The notes under the pieces are model-generated. The model saw nothing but the letters and a program-made list of their open reading frames with translations, was not told where the DNA came from and searched no databases. A DNA stretch of 64,000 nucleotides. Origin: Deltaproteobacteria bacterium. Its GTDB lineage: Bacteria; JADJOY01. The position numbers and the translations under genes were made by a program. Within the stretch, counting starts at the first letter, position 1. Every line of letters starts with the position of its first letter. Positions 48,146-56,690 of the stretch are shown here, one piece after another. The stretch covers positions 248,001-312,000 of the forward strand of contig JADJOY010000004.1 of the NCBI GenBank assembly GCA_016713535.1, given 5' to 3'.

Positions 48146-49305
48146 TCAATGGGATGCGGGTGTTCCGCGCGCCGCCCGCTCGGCGCGGACCGCGAGCCCC
48201 GCCGCCACCAGCGACGCCGCGGCGCCGATCAGGAGCAGTCCGCGCGAGCGCAGCGGCTCGAGCGCCAGGGCGATCGCCAGGCCGGACACGATCGCGCCGA
48301 CGCCGTACGAGCCGGTCGCGAGGATCCCCTGCGCCGTCGCGCGGATCCGCCCCGCGCCCGGGTGCGCAGGATCTCGACCGAGGCGATCCAGAAGGCGCCG
48401 AAGACCACGCCATGGGTGGCCTGGGTCACGAGCAGCACAACGGGGTCGCGGCTCACCGCCGCGGCGAGCCAGCGCAGCGAGCCGAGCGTGGTGGCGAGGA
48501 TCAGCACGCGGAACGGGTCGATCCGCGCCAGCACCGCGCGCCCCAGCCACATCACCGTGATCTCGGTGACCATCGCGACCGCCACCGCCGCGCCGGTCCA
48601 CCGCGACGAGAGCCCGATGCTCGCGACGTGGATGCCGATCACGTTGTCCCACGTCACCAGCGCGAAGCCGTGCAGCACCAGCGCCGCGACGAACGGGCCG
48701 AAGAAGCGCTCGCCGGCGAACGCGCGCATCGCCTCCCACACCGGCACCGGCTTCGCGAGCGGGGCACGCGGGAACGCGAAGGTCAGCACCGCTCCCAGGA
48801 ACCACGCCAGCAGCGCCAGGTCGAGCGGGGCGCGCGGGTGCAGGTCGGCGAGCCAGCCCGCGGCCACGCCGAGCACCATGAAGCCGACCGAGCCCCACAG
48901 CCGGATGCGGCCATAGTGCCGCGCGTCGAGGCCGCGCCGCTCGAGCGCCACGAGCGACTCGGCGTCGAGGAGCGGCCCGATGGGCCCGCGCGCCGCGGCG
49001 AACACCACCAGCATCGCGGCCACCGCGAGCGGCGGTAGCTCGAGCCAGATCGCCGCCGCCGCGCCGCACCACGACACGAAGCTGGTGAGGATCAGCACCC
49101 GCTCGGAGCTGCGGAAGCGGTCGGCGAGCGCGGTCCAGAGCGGCGCGGACACCACGCGCGCCAGGGTCATCGCGGCCATCATCAGCCCGAACGTGGTGCC
49201 GCTGTATCCGGTGCGCTGCAGGTAGAGGCCGAAGAACGGCACCCACGCGCCCGCGCCCCCGAGCACGAGGAAGAAGGTCGCCGCGATCGTCGACACCGAA
49301 ACCAT
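48146..49305 (-). CDS. MFS transporter, one frame break
   Basis: About 386 residues and 11-12 predicted helices across a break. The start MVSVSTIAATFFLVLGGAGA follows the ATG at 49303-49305. It has the MFS loop LWTALADRFRSSERVL and RIRLWGSVGFMVLGVAAGW. This pattern is close to the PPP/nucleoside-proton-symporter-like (MFS_1_like) branch. The frame switches at the G3 run 48360-48362; one more base joins VEILRTRAPG-type sequence to AGRIRATAQGILATGSYGVG. Substrate unknown. Confidence 0.8.
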
Positions 49306-49408
49306 GGCGCCCGGCAGTGTGCGGACCGACGAGTCGATTGCAACCGCTGGGCGGAGAGCCGCTCGCTCGGTTACAAACCGCCGTCCGGCCAGCGCCGTAT
49401 CCGTTCCC

Positions 49409-50374
49409 ATGAGCCGCGCCGGAACCCTCCTCGTCATGACCCGCTTGTGGCTCCTCGTCGCCTCGGGCTGCTCCGATCTCGTCTACCGCTTCGGCATCCC
49501 GCTCTTCTACGAAGAGGCGGAGCTGCCCGCGAGCCAGGTGCTCCTCGACCTGCCGTACCGGACCGACGCCGGCGCCGACCCGGTCAAGCACCGCCTCGAT
49601 CTCTTCCTGCCCACGCCGGCCGAGGCGCCCGCGCCGGTGCTGGTGTTCGTCCACGGCGGCGGGTGGCGCGTGGGAGACAAGTCGTACGCGCCGGGTGGTC
49701 ACGACGTGTACGGCAACATCGGCCGCTACTTCGCGAGCCGCGGCGTCGCCACCGCCGTCATCGGCTACCGGCTCATGCCGCGGGTGAGGCTCGAGGAGCA
49801 GATCGACGACGTCGCGCACGCCGTGGCGTGGCTCCACCGCGAGGTCGCGCGCTACGGGCTCGATCCCGATCGGCTCTTCCTCGCCGGCCACTCGGCGGGA
49901 GCGCAGCTCGCCACCTGGGTCGCGCTCGATCCCGGGCGCCTGGCCGGCGTCGGCGTGCCGGAACGCTCGATCCGGGGACTCGTGGCCGTGAGCGGCGCCG
50001 CCTACGACGTCGCCGACGAGGAGACCTACCGGCTCGGTGGCGACCCCGAGTACTACGCGGAGCGCTTCCGCAACGGTCACGCGGACGATGCGTGGAAGAG
50101 CGCCGCCTCGCCGATCCGCTTCGCGCGCGCGGACGCGCCGCCCGCGCTGATCTTCTACGCGGACGGCGAGAGCGAGGCGCTCAAGCATCAGGCGCGGCTG
50201 CTCACCGACGCGCTGACCCGCGCCGGCGCGAGCGCGCGCCTGGTCGCGGTGCCGGCGGGCAGCCACGAGCGCATCGTGCTCACGTTGAGCCGCGACGACC
50301 GCGTCGCCGGCCCCGCGATGCTCGCGTTCATCCGCTCGGCAGATGGAACGTCTCGCCGATCGCGAGCACCTTGA
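49409..50374 (+). CDS. Alpha/beta-hydrolase esterase (HSL/BD-FAE-like), exported
   Basis: About 321 residues. The oxyanion motif VFVHGGGWRVGDKSY and nucleophile AGHSAGAQLATW are typical of the hormone-sensitive-lipase/BD-FAE group. A late Asp (FYADGES) and His (PAGSHERI) complete the triad. The N-terminus is hydrophobic with VASGC, so it may be a lipoprotein, in which case the ATG at 49439 (MTRLWLLVASGC) may be the true start. It probably hydrolyses esters outside the cytoplasm. Its 3' end overlaps the convergent lipoprotein gene by 47 nt. Confidence 0.75.
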   Translation: MSRAGTLLVMTRLWLLVASGCSDLVYRFGIPLFYEEAELPASQVLLDLPYRTDAGADPVKHRLDLFLPTPAEAPAPVLVFVHGGGWRVGDKSYAPGGHDVYGNIGRYFASRGVATAVIGYRLMPRVRLEEQIDDVAHAVAWLHREVARYGLDPDRLFLAGHSAGAQLATWVALDPGRLAGVGVPERSIRGLVAVSGAAYDVADEETYRLGGDPEYYAERFRNGHADDAWKSAASPIRFARADAPPALIFYADGESEALKHQARLLTDALTRAGASARLVAVPAGSHERIVLTLSRDDRVAGPAMLAFIRSADGTSRRSRAP

Positions 50375-51396
50375 TGCGATCGGCGAGGTCGGCGCGTCCG
50401 GCCGCCACACGCGCCAGCTCGCGGGGCGGCTCGTCGAGGGGCTCGTCGGAGAGCCGGAAGGTGCCCCAGTGGACCGGCACCAGGAAGCGCGCGCCGAGGT
50501 CCTCGAAGGCACGCAGCGCCTGCGCCGGATCCATGTGCTGGTACGCCATGAACCAGCGCGGCGCGTAGGCGCCGATCGGCAAGAGCGCCACGTCGATCGG
50601 GCCGAACCGCCGGCCGAACTCGGCGAAGCCGAGGAAGTAGCCGGTGTCGCCGGCGAAGTAGTAGCGCCTTCCGTGACCCTCGACCAGCCACGACGCCCAC
50701 AGCGTCTCGTTGCGGTCGATCGTGCGCAGGCTCCAGTGCTGCGACGGCAGGCAGGTGATCGTCCAGTCGCCGACCACCGTGCTCTCCCACCAGTCGAGCT
50801 CCGTGACGTGCTCGCGGCCTTCGTCGCGCATCCAGTTGGCGAGCCCGAGCGGCACCACCATCACCGTGCTCGTGGGTAGCTTCTCGATGGTGGGCGCGTC
50901 GAGGTGGTCGAAGTGGTTGTGGCTGATCACCGCGAAGCGTGGCGCGGGGATCCGGTCGAGGGGGATCCCGGGTGGATGGAGGCGGTCGCGGAGGCCGAGG
51001 ATCGAGTCGGAGAAGATCGGGTCGGTGAGCCACACGTCCCCTTCGTCCTCGACGAGGGCGGTGGCGTGGCCGATCCACGTCACGGACGGGTCGGCGAGGT
51101 CCGCGAGCAGCGCGCCGCCGTCGTTCGCGACCACCGGCACCTCCGGGCGCGCGCTCGGCCTCCGCACCGAACTCGTTGCCGGAGAGCTTCCACCGGACGA
51201 GGTCCGTGAAGCCGGTCGACATCTCGTTCCACGGGTTGAAGAACGCCGCGCCGCGCTGGTGCGGCGCGTAGAGGGACGTCGCCTCGGGCTGCTCGCTCGC
51301 CAGCGCGGCGGGCGCGTCGGGGACCGAGCACGCGGCGAGCGCCGGGATCGCCGCGAGGAGTGCCGCGAGCGCGTGGTGGACGCGGCGAGCGGTCAC
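50328..51396 (-). CDS. Lipoprotein with NAPE-PLD-like metallo-beta-lactamase fold, one frame break
   Basis: About 355 residues. The GTG at 51394-51396 starts a lipoprotein signal (HHALAALLAAIPALAACSVP). After HQRGAAFFNPWNEM the frame switches at the G3 run 51145-51147 (one base too many). The hydrolase domain follows: VTWIGHATALVEDEGDVWLT, metal ligands FAVISHNHFDHLD, LPSQHWSLRT, YYFAGDTGY and VPVHWGTFRL. It resembles the NAPE-PLD/UlaG group acting on phospholipid-derived or other phosphodiester substrates. It starts by GTGA overlap with the gene before it, in an operon with a CFA-type enzyme. Confidence 0.8.
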
Positions 51397-52181
51397 GGCC
51401 CCGCGGCCCGCGCCGCCGCGGCGCGGGTATCCGGAACACTCCCTTCGCCGCGCGGGAACACGATGCGCGCGTCGAAGGGCTTGTCCTGGTCGTCGTCGAT
51501 GTTCGAGATCCCTTCCCACTCGAGGAGCTCGCGGGTCTCGGTGTCGTACGCGAGGGTGATCGGATCGAGAAGCCAGCGCACCAGCGGAGTCGCGAGCTCC
51601 ACCGCGACCACCATCGCGGGGCGCGCGCCGACGAGCTTCTCGCCGGTGCGCCGCGCCTGGAAGCGGAAGGTGTCGAGGCGGGTGGGTGCCGCGAAGTCGA
51701 ACTCGAGGGTCTCGCCGCGCGCGAGTGCCTCCCAGTGGCTGCGCAGGTAGTAGTTGAAGCCCGCGTCGACGACCAGCCGAGCCGGCGTCGCCATCGTGGA
51801 GCGCTCGAGCTCGGACCTGGCGTTGTCGCGCTGGAAGAGCGCGATCTCGCTCGCGCCCACCGTGACGCCCTCGACGTAGCCGTCGCGGACGTCGTCCATG
51901 CGGAAGCTGGGCTTCTCGACACCGTTCGCGAAGTCGAGGGTCTTGGTCGCCATCACCTGGCCATCCGGGGCGCGGTAGGTGACGCGCGCGGAGACGAGCC
52001 TGGCGCCGTCCCACGACTGCTCGTGCTCCTCGGTGTAGAGGAAGTCACCGCTCTTGCGGTCGTAGGCGAGCCCCTGGAACGACCGCTGCTCGCTCGTCGA
52101 CGGGCCCTCGAGCGCCGCGCCGTGCGCGAGCGTCGCCAATCCGAGCCAGCTCCAGACCACGATGATTCTCGACCGCTTCAC
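51393..52181 (-). CDS. Exported hypothetical protein in a lipid-modification operon
   Basis: A protein of 262 residues from a GTG that overlaps the stop of the methyltransferase gene by 4 nt. The N-terminal [20 protein letters not shown] is a signal peptide. The mature protein is beta-rich ([40 protein letters not shown]). No family recognised with certainty. The strict GTGA overlaps on both sides tie it functionally to the CFA-type enzyme and the NAPE-PLD-like lipoprotein. Confidence 0.7.
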   Translation of the reverse strand: MKRSRIIVVWSWLGLATLAHGAALEGPSTSEQRSFQGLAYDRKSGDFLYTEEHEQSWDGARLVSARVTYRAPDGQVMATKTLDFANGVEKPSFRMDDVRDGYVEGVTVGASEIALFQRDNARSELERSTMATPARLVVDAGFNYYLRSHWEALARGETLEFDFAAPTRLDTFRFQARRTGEKLVGARPAMVVAVELATPLVRWLLDPITLAYDTETRELLEWEGISNIDDDQDKPFDARIVFPRGEGSVPDTRAAAARAAGP

Positions 52182-53200
52182 GCCACACCTCTCTTCTCGA
52201 ATCGGTAGTGTGCCACCAACCACTCCTCGCCGCCCTGGGCGGCGAAGAGCTCCGCGCACGCCAGGTGGAAGATCCGCCACCGCGCGAGCCAGCGCCGCTC
52301 GTGCCCGGCGCCGTAGGCGCGCGCCAGCACCGGCAGCGCCCGCTCGGCGCGGGCGTCGAGGTTGGCGAGCCAAGCGCGCAGGGTGCGCGCGTAGTGGAGG
52401 CCGTTCACCATCCACCGGTCCTTCACGCGCAGGTGGCGCTGGTGGCGGCCGAGGAGGTCCGCCGACGGCATGAGGCCGCCGGTGAAGAAGTTCCGCCCCA
52501 TCCAGTCGTCGCTGCCCGCGGTCTCGTATGGATAGGTCAGCGTGCGGTGGCAGAAGTGGTGGACGAAGAGCTCGCCACCCGGCCTCAGCCAGCCGGCGAT
52601 GCGCCGCAGCAGCTCGCCGTGGTTGCGGACGTGCTCGAACATCTCGACGCTCACCACGCGATCGAAGCGCTCGTCGAGGGCGAGGTCGTTCACGTCGACG
52701 GTTCGCACCTCGAGGTTCGCGGGCGCGCGCTCCTCGATGAACGCGCGCTGGCTCGCCGAGTTCGAGATCGCGAGGATCCGCGCGCGAGGAAAGCGGTTCG
52801 CCATCCACAGCGAGAGCGAGCCCCAGCCGCAGCCGAGCTCGAGGATGCGCTGGCCGTCGTCGAGGCCGGCGCGCGCCGCGGTGAGGGCGAGCATCGCCTC
52901 CTCGGCCGAGGCCAAGGTGGTGTCGGGACGCTCGAACAGACACGCGCTGTACTTGAGCCGTGGCCCGAGGGTGAGCTCGAAGAGCTCGGCGGGCACCTCG
53001 TAGTGCTGGCGATTGGCGCGCTCGGGGACGAGGGCGATCGGGCTGCGGTCGAGCTCGGCCTCGAACGCCTCGCGCCGGTCGAGGCGCCGCTCGTCGGCGA
53101 GCCGCTGGCGGAGGATCCGGCGGATCCCCCAGCGGATGGCGGGATCCGGCACCCAGCCCCGCTCGGCGAGGGCGATCGCGAAGGAGTCGAACATCGCCAT
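52178..53200 (-). CDS. Cyclopropane-fatty-acyl-phospholipid synthase family methyltransferase
   Basis: A protein of 340 residues. SAM-binding [20 protein letters not shown], and CFA-type motifs [41 protein letters not shown] and [15 protein letters not shown]. It transfers a methylene group from SAM to a double bond of a membrane phospholipid acyl chain, or methylates it. Shorter than E. coli Cfa (382) because the N-terminal lipid domain is reduced. Gene order with DUF1295 recalls the CFA-DUF1295 clusters common in proteobacteria. Confidence 0.88.
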   Translation of the reverse strand: MAMFDSFAIALAERGWVPDPAIRWGIRRILRQRLADERRLDRREAFEAELDRSPIALVPERANRQHYEVPAELFELTLGPRLKYSACLFERPDTTLASAEEAMLALTAARAGLDDGQRILELGCGWGSLSLWMANRFPRARILAISNSASQRAFIEERAPANLEVRTVDVNDLALDERFDRVVSVEMFEHVRNHGELLRRIAGWLRPGGELFVHHFCHRTLTYPYETAGSDDWMGRNFFTGGLMPSADLLGRHQRHLRVKDRWMVNGLHYARTLRAWLANLDARAERALPVLARAYGAGHERRWLARWRIFHLACAELFAAQGGEEWLVAHYRFEKRGVA

Positions 53201-53204
53201 CGTC

Positions 53205-53975
53205 TCAGCCGCGCGGCGGCCACGGCACGAAGGCCGAGGTGGTGCGCTGGTAGTCGCGGTAGTCGTCGCCGCGGCTCGCGAGCGCCTGCGCCTCGGTGTG
53301 CGGGATGCCCGTGACCCGGTAGAGGAAGAGCAGCATCAGCGCCGGGCCGAGCCAGGTGAGGGCGGCGCCGTGAGCGATCAGCACGTAGCTCCACCAGTGG
53401 AGCCACTCGAAGAAGTAGTTGGGATGGCGCGAGTAGCGCCACAGCCCCGCGCGGCAGGTGCGGCCGCGGTGGGCGGGGTCGCGGCGGAAGAAGCCGAGCT
53501 GTCGGTCGGCGAGGCCCTCGCCGGCGATCGCGAGCGCGGCCAGCGCCGTACCCGCCCATGCCCAGCCGTCGACCGGGCCGCCACGCATCGCCACCAGCGG
53601 CGGCAGCGAGAAGAGCGCCGCGAGGGCGGCCTGGACTTGATAGAGCACGAAGAACCGCGGCTGGGCGCCGTCGCCCCACACCTTCCGGAGGTGGCGATAG
53701 CGGCCGTCCTCGCCGGCGCTCGTACCGACCCGGTCGCGGAGCAGATGGCCGCCGAGGCGCAGCGACCAGGCGCCGCACACCAGCGCGACCAGGGCGCGTC
53801 GGGTCGGATCGCCGAGCCCCGCCCCGGCGATCGCGTACGAGAGCACGAGCGCGCCGATCCCGAGCGACCAGAGGACGTCCACGGCGGTCGCGTCCCGCGT
53901 GGTGCTCTGGCGCGCCCACGCCGCGCCCATCACCACCGCCATCGCCGCCCAGCCGAGAAGGATCGTCGTCGCCAT
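53205..53975 (-). CDS. DUF1295 / steroid 5-alpha-reductase-like membrane protein
   Basis: A protein of 256 residues with about six or seven helices. It shows the DUF1295 pattern: [40 protein letters not shown], and the C-terminal [20 protein letters not shown] with [20 protein letters not shown]. This is the NADPH-binding end shared with steroid reductases and isoprenylcysteine methyltransferases. It is the first gene of a four-gene operon and is separated by 4 nt from the methyltransferase. A roughly 40-nt AT-rich stretch just upstream probably contains the promoter. Confidence 0.82.
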   Translation of the reverse strand: MATTILLGWAAMAVVMGAAWARQSTTRDATAVDVLWSLGIGALVLSYAIAGAGLGDPTRRALVALVCGAWSLRLGGHLLRDRVGTSAGEDGRYRHLRKVWGDGAQPRFFVLYQVQAALAALFSLPPLVAMRGGPVDGWAWAGTALAALAIAGEGLADRQLGFFRRDPAHRGRTCRAGLWRYSRHPNYFFEWLHWWSYVLIAHGAALTWLGPALMLLFLYRVTGIPHTEAQALASRGDDYRDYQRTTSAFVPWPPRG

Positions 53976-54013
53976 TCGCTCACCCGGCGATCAGAATAAT
54001 ATCTATACAAAGT

Positions 54014-54577
54014 CTATGCAATCATTCGCCGGAGCGCCTCGCGCAGTCCCGTGTCCTTGCGGCCGCGTACCAGCTCCGCGTAGGCGACCTCGGCGGCCAT
54101 CGCCACGACCAGCCGCGCGGTGGGACCCGGAGACGGGTACCCCGCGGCGGCGAGCTCGCGGGACGCGAGCGCGCTCATCGCGGCGTTGCGGCGCGCGACC
54201 TCCTCGCCGAGCGAGCTCACCGCGCGCGCGTCGAAGAGCAGCGCCTTGCGCCCCCGTTCGGCGAGGCAGCCGTCGAGGTAGGCCACGATTCCGCGCCACA
54301 GCCGCTCGCGGCCCGGCGCGCCGCGCTCGGCGACGCTCGTGATCCGGCGCGTCAGCCGGTCGTGGAAGTCGCGATGGATCTCGCGCAAGAACGTGTCGCG
54401 ATCGCGAAAGTGGACGTAGAAGGTGCCCTTCGCGACGCCAGCCTCGCGCACCACCTGGTCCACGCTCACGGCGCCGAGCCCGTCACGATCGAAGAGCGTC
54501 AGCGCCGCGGCGACGAGCGCCTCGCGGGTCGCGCGCGCGCGCGCCTGGCGCGGCGGTGCGGTCTTCGTCGTCTTCAC
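54014..54577 (-). CDS. TetR-family transcriptional regulator
   Basis: A protein of 187 residues from a GTG overlapping the hydrolase stop by 4 nt. The DNA-binding part has ATREALVAAALTLFDRDG, then VDQVVREAGVAKGTFYVHFR and DRDTFLREI. It is last in a two-gene operon behind the hydrolase. The palindrome 55473-55496 upstream of the hydrolase is the best candidate operator. It may also act on the operon starting at 53975, whose AT-rich leader directly follows its stop. Confidence 0.9.
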   Translation of the reverse strand: MKTTKTAPPRQARARATREALVAAALTLFDRDGLGAVSVDQVVREAGVAKGTFYVHFRDRDTFLREIHRDFHDRLTRRITSVAERGAPGRERLWRGIVAYLDGCLAERGRKALLFDARAVSSLGEEVARRNAAMSALASRELAAAGYPSPGPTARLVVAMAAEVAYAELVRGRKDTGLREALRRMIA

Positions 54578-55458
54578 CGCGATCCCGCGAGGAACGGCAG
54601 GACCGCCGCCAGGAAGTCGTCGGGCGCCTCGGCGAACGGCATGTGGCCGGTCGGGAAACGCACCAGGCTGGCACCCGGGACGAGCGCCGCGGCACGCTCG
54701 CCGTCGGCCACCGACAACACCGGATCCTCCTCGCCCCACGCGATCAGGGTGGGCGCGCGGATCGCCGCGGCCTCGCCACGCAGGTCGTGGCCGGGTGCGA
54801 GGAAGCTGCGCCACACGGCCGCCTGCACCCGCACGCCGTCGGGCGTCTCGGACGCCCGCACCCGCGCGAGGATCGCCTCGGTGTGCGGGTTCCGCACCAC
54901 CAGGTAGTGGGCGGGGAACGCGTTCCACGCCCAGCGCGTCACGGTCTCGGTGCCCTGGAGGTGGCAGAACGCGCGCTCGAGCCAGCCGAGCTCGCCGAAG
55001 CCCCCTGGGTCGACCAGCACCAGCGCCGCGACGCGCTCGGGATGGCGTGCGGCGAGGCGCGCGGCGGCGAAGCCACCCACCGAATTCCCGAGGAAGGCCG
55101 CCGGCCGGAGGTCCAGCGCCGCGGTGAGGTCTTCGAGGGCGTCGGCGAAGTCGGTGGCCGCGACGGTCCCGGGCGACGTGGGCGCCGGTGAGCCGCCGTG
55201 TCCGGGCCAGTCCACGGCGAGCACGTGGTGGTGGGCGGCGAGCGCGGGCAGGATCGCGTCGAAGTCGCGATGGTCGTGGCCGATGGCGTGGAGCAGCACC
55301 AGCGGAGGGCCCGCGCCGGCCTCGTGGATCGCCACCGGACCGAGGCGGGTGAGGGCGGTGCGCGTGGCCGGCGCCGGGTCGGGGACGGGCGGCGCGGCGG
55401 GCGGGCTCGCGGCACACCCGGCCAGCAGCGCCAGGATCGCGATCGGGCCGATCTTCAT
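54574..55458 (-). CDS. Alpha/beta-hydrolase lipoprotein
   Basis: A protein of 294 residues. The lipoprotein signal is MKIGPIAILALLAGCAASPP with lipobox Cys15. The hydrolase fold has PLVLLHAIGHDHRDFDAIL, DWPGHGGS, nucleophile in FLGNSVGGFAAARLA, Asp in AWGEEDPVLS and His in FPTGHMPFAEAPDD. It is a likely periplasmic esterase or lactonase of unknown substrate. The ATG at 55456-55458 has GAAGGAG 7-8 nt upstream; the operator palindrome lies immediately before that. Confidence 0.85.
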   Translation of the reverse strand: MKIGPIAILALLAGCAASPPAAPPVPDPAPATRTALTRLGPVAIHEAGAGPPLVLLHAIGHDHRDFDAILPALAAHHHVLAVDWPGHGGSPAPTSPGTVAATDFADALEDLTAALDLRPAAFLGNSVGGFAAARLAARHPERVAALVLVDPGGFGELGWLERAFCHLQGTETVTRWAWNAFPAHYLVVRNPHTEAILARVRASETPDGVRVQAAVWRSFLAPGHDLRGEAAAIRAPTLIAWGEEDPVLSVADGERAAALVPGASLVRFPTGHMPFAEAPDDFLAAVLPFLAGSR

Positions 55459-55472
55459 CTCGGGCTCCTTCG

Positions 55473-55496
55473 ATATGACTGACCGGTCGGTCATAT
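55473..55496. promoter_or_regulatory. TetR-type operator between hydrolase-tetR and thioesterase genes
   Basis: A 24-bp near-perfect palindrome with arms ATATGAC and GTCATAT around the core GACCGGTC; only one base pair (55480 with 55489) does not match. It lies 14 nt upstream of the hydrolase ATG and between divergent genes, as expected for autoregulation by the TetR at 54014-54577. Confidence 0.65.
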
Positions 55497-55541
55497 TCTG
55501 GCTCCGCGATGAACGGTCCGTCCACCCGCTATGCTCGGCGC

Positions 55542-55988
55542 ATGGAAACCAAGAACCCCGCGTTCCGGGAGCTGGTCGAGGACGTGTTCGCGCGGGCGGG
55601 ATTCGTTCGCGAGCTCGGCATCGAGCTCGTCGACGTCGGCGTCGGCTGGTGCGAGACCCGCCTCGAGGTCGGGCCACGCCACCTGCAGCAGAACGGTGTC
55701 GTCCACGCCGGCGTTCACTCGACGCTCGCCGATCACACGGCGGGGGCGGCGGCCGCGAGCCTGGTCGGGCCCGACGAATACGTGCTCACGGTCGAGTTCC
55801 AGGTCCACCTGCTGCGCGCGGCGCCGCCCGCGCCGCTTCACTGTCGCGCGGACGTGCTCAAGCCGGGCGCGCGCTTCAGCGTCGTGGAGGCGAGCGTCTA
55901 CAGCGACCGCGGCGACCGCCGCGAGCTGGTCTCGAAGCTCACCGCGACGGTCGCCGTCTTAGGTCAGGGTGCCGGCCAGCGCTCGTAG
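55542..55988 (+). CDS. PaaI-like hotdog-fold thioesterase
   Basis: About 148 residues. It shows GIELVDVGVGWCETRLEVGP, LQQNGVVHAGVHSTLADHTA (the HGG-type motif region of PaaI/DUF4442 thioesterases), VLTVEFQVHLLRAAP and a C-terminal strand. It hydrolyses acyl- or phenylacetyl-CoA-type thioesters. The ATG at 55542 is favoured by family length; ATG 55509 is also possible. No clear Shine-Dalgarno. It is divergent from the hydrolase across a TetR-type operator. Its 3' end overlaps sixA by 30 nt. Confidence 0.82.
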   Translation: METKNPAFRELVEDVFARAGFVRELGIELVDVGVGWCETRLEVGPRHLQQNGVVHAGVHSTLADHTAGAAAASLVGPDEYVLTVEFQVHLLRAAPPAPLHCRADVLKPGARFSVVEASVYSDRGDRRELVSKLTATVAVLGQGAGQRS

Positions 55989-56468
55989 CGCCTTCGAGCC
56001 GAGCAGCCACACCAGCGTTCCGCCCGGGCGTCCTGGCACGAAGAGCTCGATCCGCGCCGCCCCCGCCTTCTTGAGCTCGGTGAACGGGCTCGCGCGGCTC
56101 GCGACCGCGTACGCGAGCACGTGGTCGAGGTTGGGCGCGTGGCCGGTGCACAGGATCTCGCCCGACTTCTCGCGAGCGAGCAGCGCGAAGAGCGCCTTCG
56201 GCTCGGCCTCGGGGAGGAGTGCCTCGGTCTCGCGGATCACCTCGGCGCCGCAGCCGAGCTCGCCCGCCGCGATGCGCGCGGTCTGCACCGCGCGGGTGTA
56301 CGGGCTCGTGAGGATCCGCGTGGGGGCCACCCCCAGCACTCCGAGCCCGCGCGCCGCGAGCGTGGTGCGCTCGATCCCCCTCGGCGTCAGCGCGCGATCG
56401 GGGTCGGCCGGGCAATCCGGGGCGGCACGATCGTGGGCGATGCCGTGGCGGACCAGCACGAGCCTCAT
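55959..56468 (-). CDS. sixA: Phosphohistidine phosphatase SixA
   Basis: A 169-residue histidine phosphatase. It starts MRLVLVRHGIAHDRAAPDCP (the RHG motif carries the phospho-acceptor His), then RALTPRGIERTTLAARGL, ILTSPYTRAVQTARIA and the second catalytic His in GEILCTGHAPNLDHVL. SixA dephosphorylates phosphohistidine proteins such as HPt domains or NPr. The ATG is at 56466-56468. A copy of its first codons reappears at 56637-56671. Confidence 0.88.
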   Translation of the reverse strand: MRLVLVRHGIAHDRAAPDCPADPDRALTPRGIERTTLAARGLGVLGVAPTRILTSPYTRAVQTARIAAGELGCGAEVIRETEALLPEAEPKALFALLAREKSGEILCTGHAPNLDHVLAYAVASRASPFTELKKAGAARIELFVPGRPGGTLVWLLGSKALRALAGTLT

Positions 56469-56512
56469 GGGGGCCTCGTCAGGGAAGCCATGGTGGTTCC
56501 GCCGATGGGCGC

Positions 56513-56630
56513 GTGCCAGCGGCACGCCGCGAGCGCAGCGAAGCGCCTCGGGGTGGGCCCCGCGCGGAAGATCGGGCGGCCACAGGGGCCGCCCCTACGG
56601 CGCGGGCGGGGGGCAGGAACAGCCCCCCGA
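56513..56630. repeat. Multi-hairpin intergenic repeat, locus 2
   Basis: Same family as 47041-47337: GTGCC/GGCAC arms at its left end, the core GCGAGCGCAGCGAAGCG, a middle hairpin GGGCGGCC/GGCCGCCC and a terminal GGGGGGC/GCCCCCC stem. It lies between the sixA start and the phosphoketolase stop, directly next to the sixA remnant. Confidence 0.8.
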
Positions 56631-56636
56631 GGAACC

Positions 56637-56671
56637 CCGGCGATGCCGTGGCGGAACAGCACGATCCTCAT
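56637..56671 (-). pseudogene. Remnant of a second sixA 5' end
   Basis: The ATG at 56669-56671 opens MRIVLFRHGIAG, almost identical to the intact SixA start MRLVLVRHGIAH; flanking leader bases also match. Similarity ends after about 11 codons at the repeat. It looks like a duplicated sixA start cut by recombination at the repeat. Confidence 0.6.
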
Positions 56672-56690
56672 GGGGACCTCGGGTCTCCTC

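Noticed and set aside
45488-48916. Very long plus-strand open frame (about 1140 codons) opposite the ABC transporter genes
   Set aside because: It is antisense to the FtsX permease and ATPase, which have clear family motifs; its composition is His/Arg/Asp-rich and passes through the repeats. It is a GC-bias shadow.
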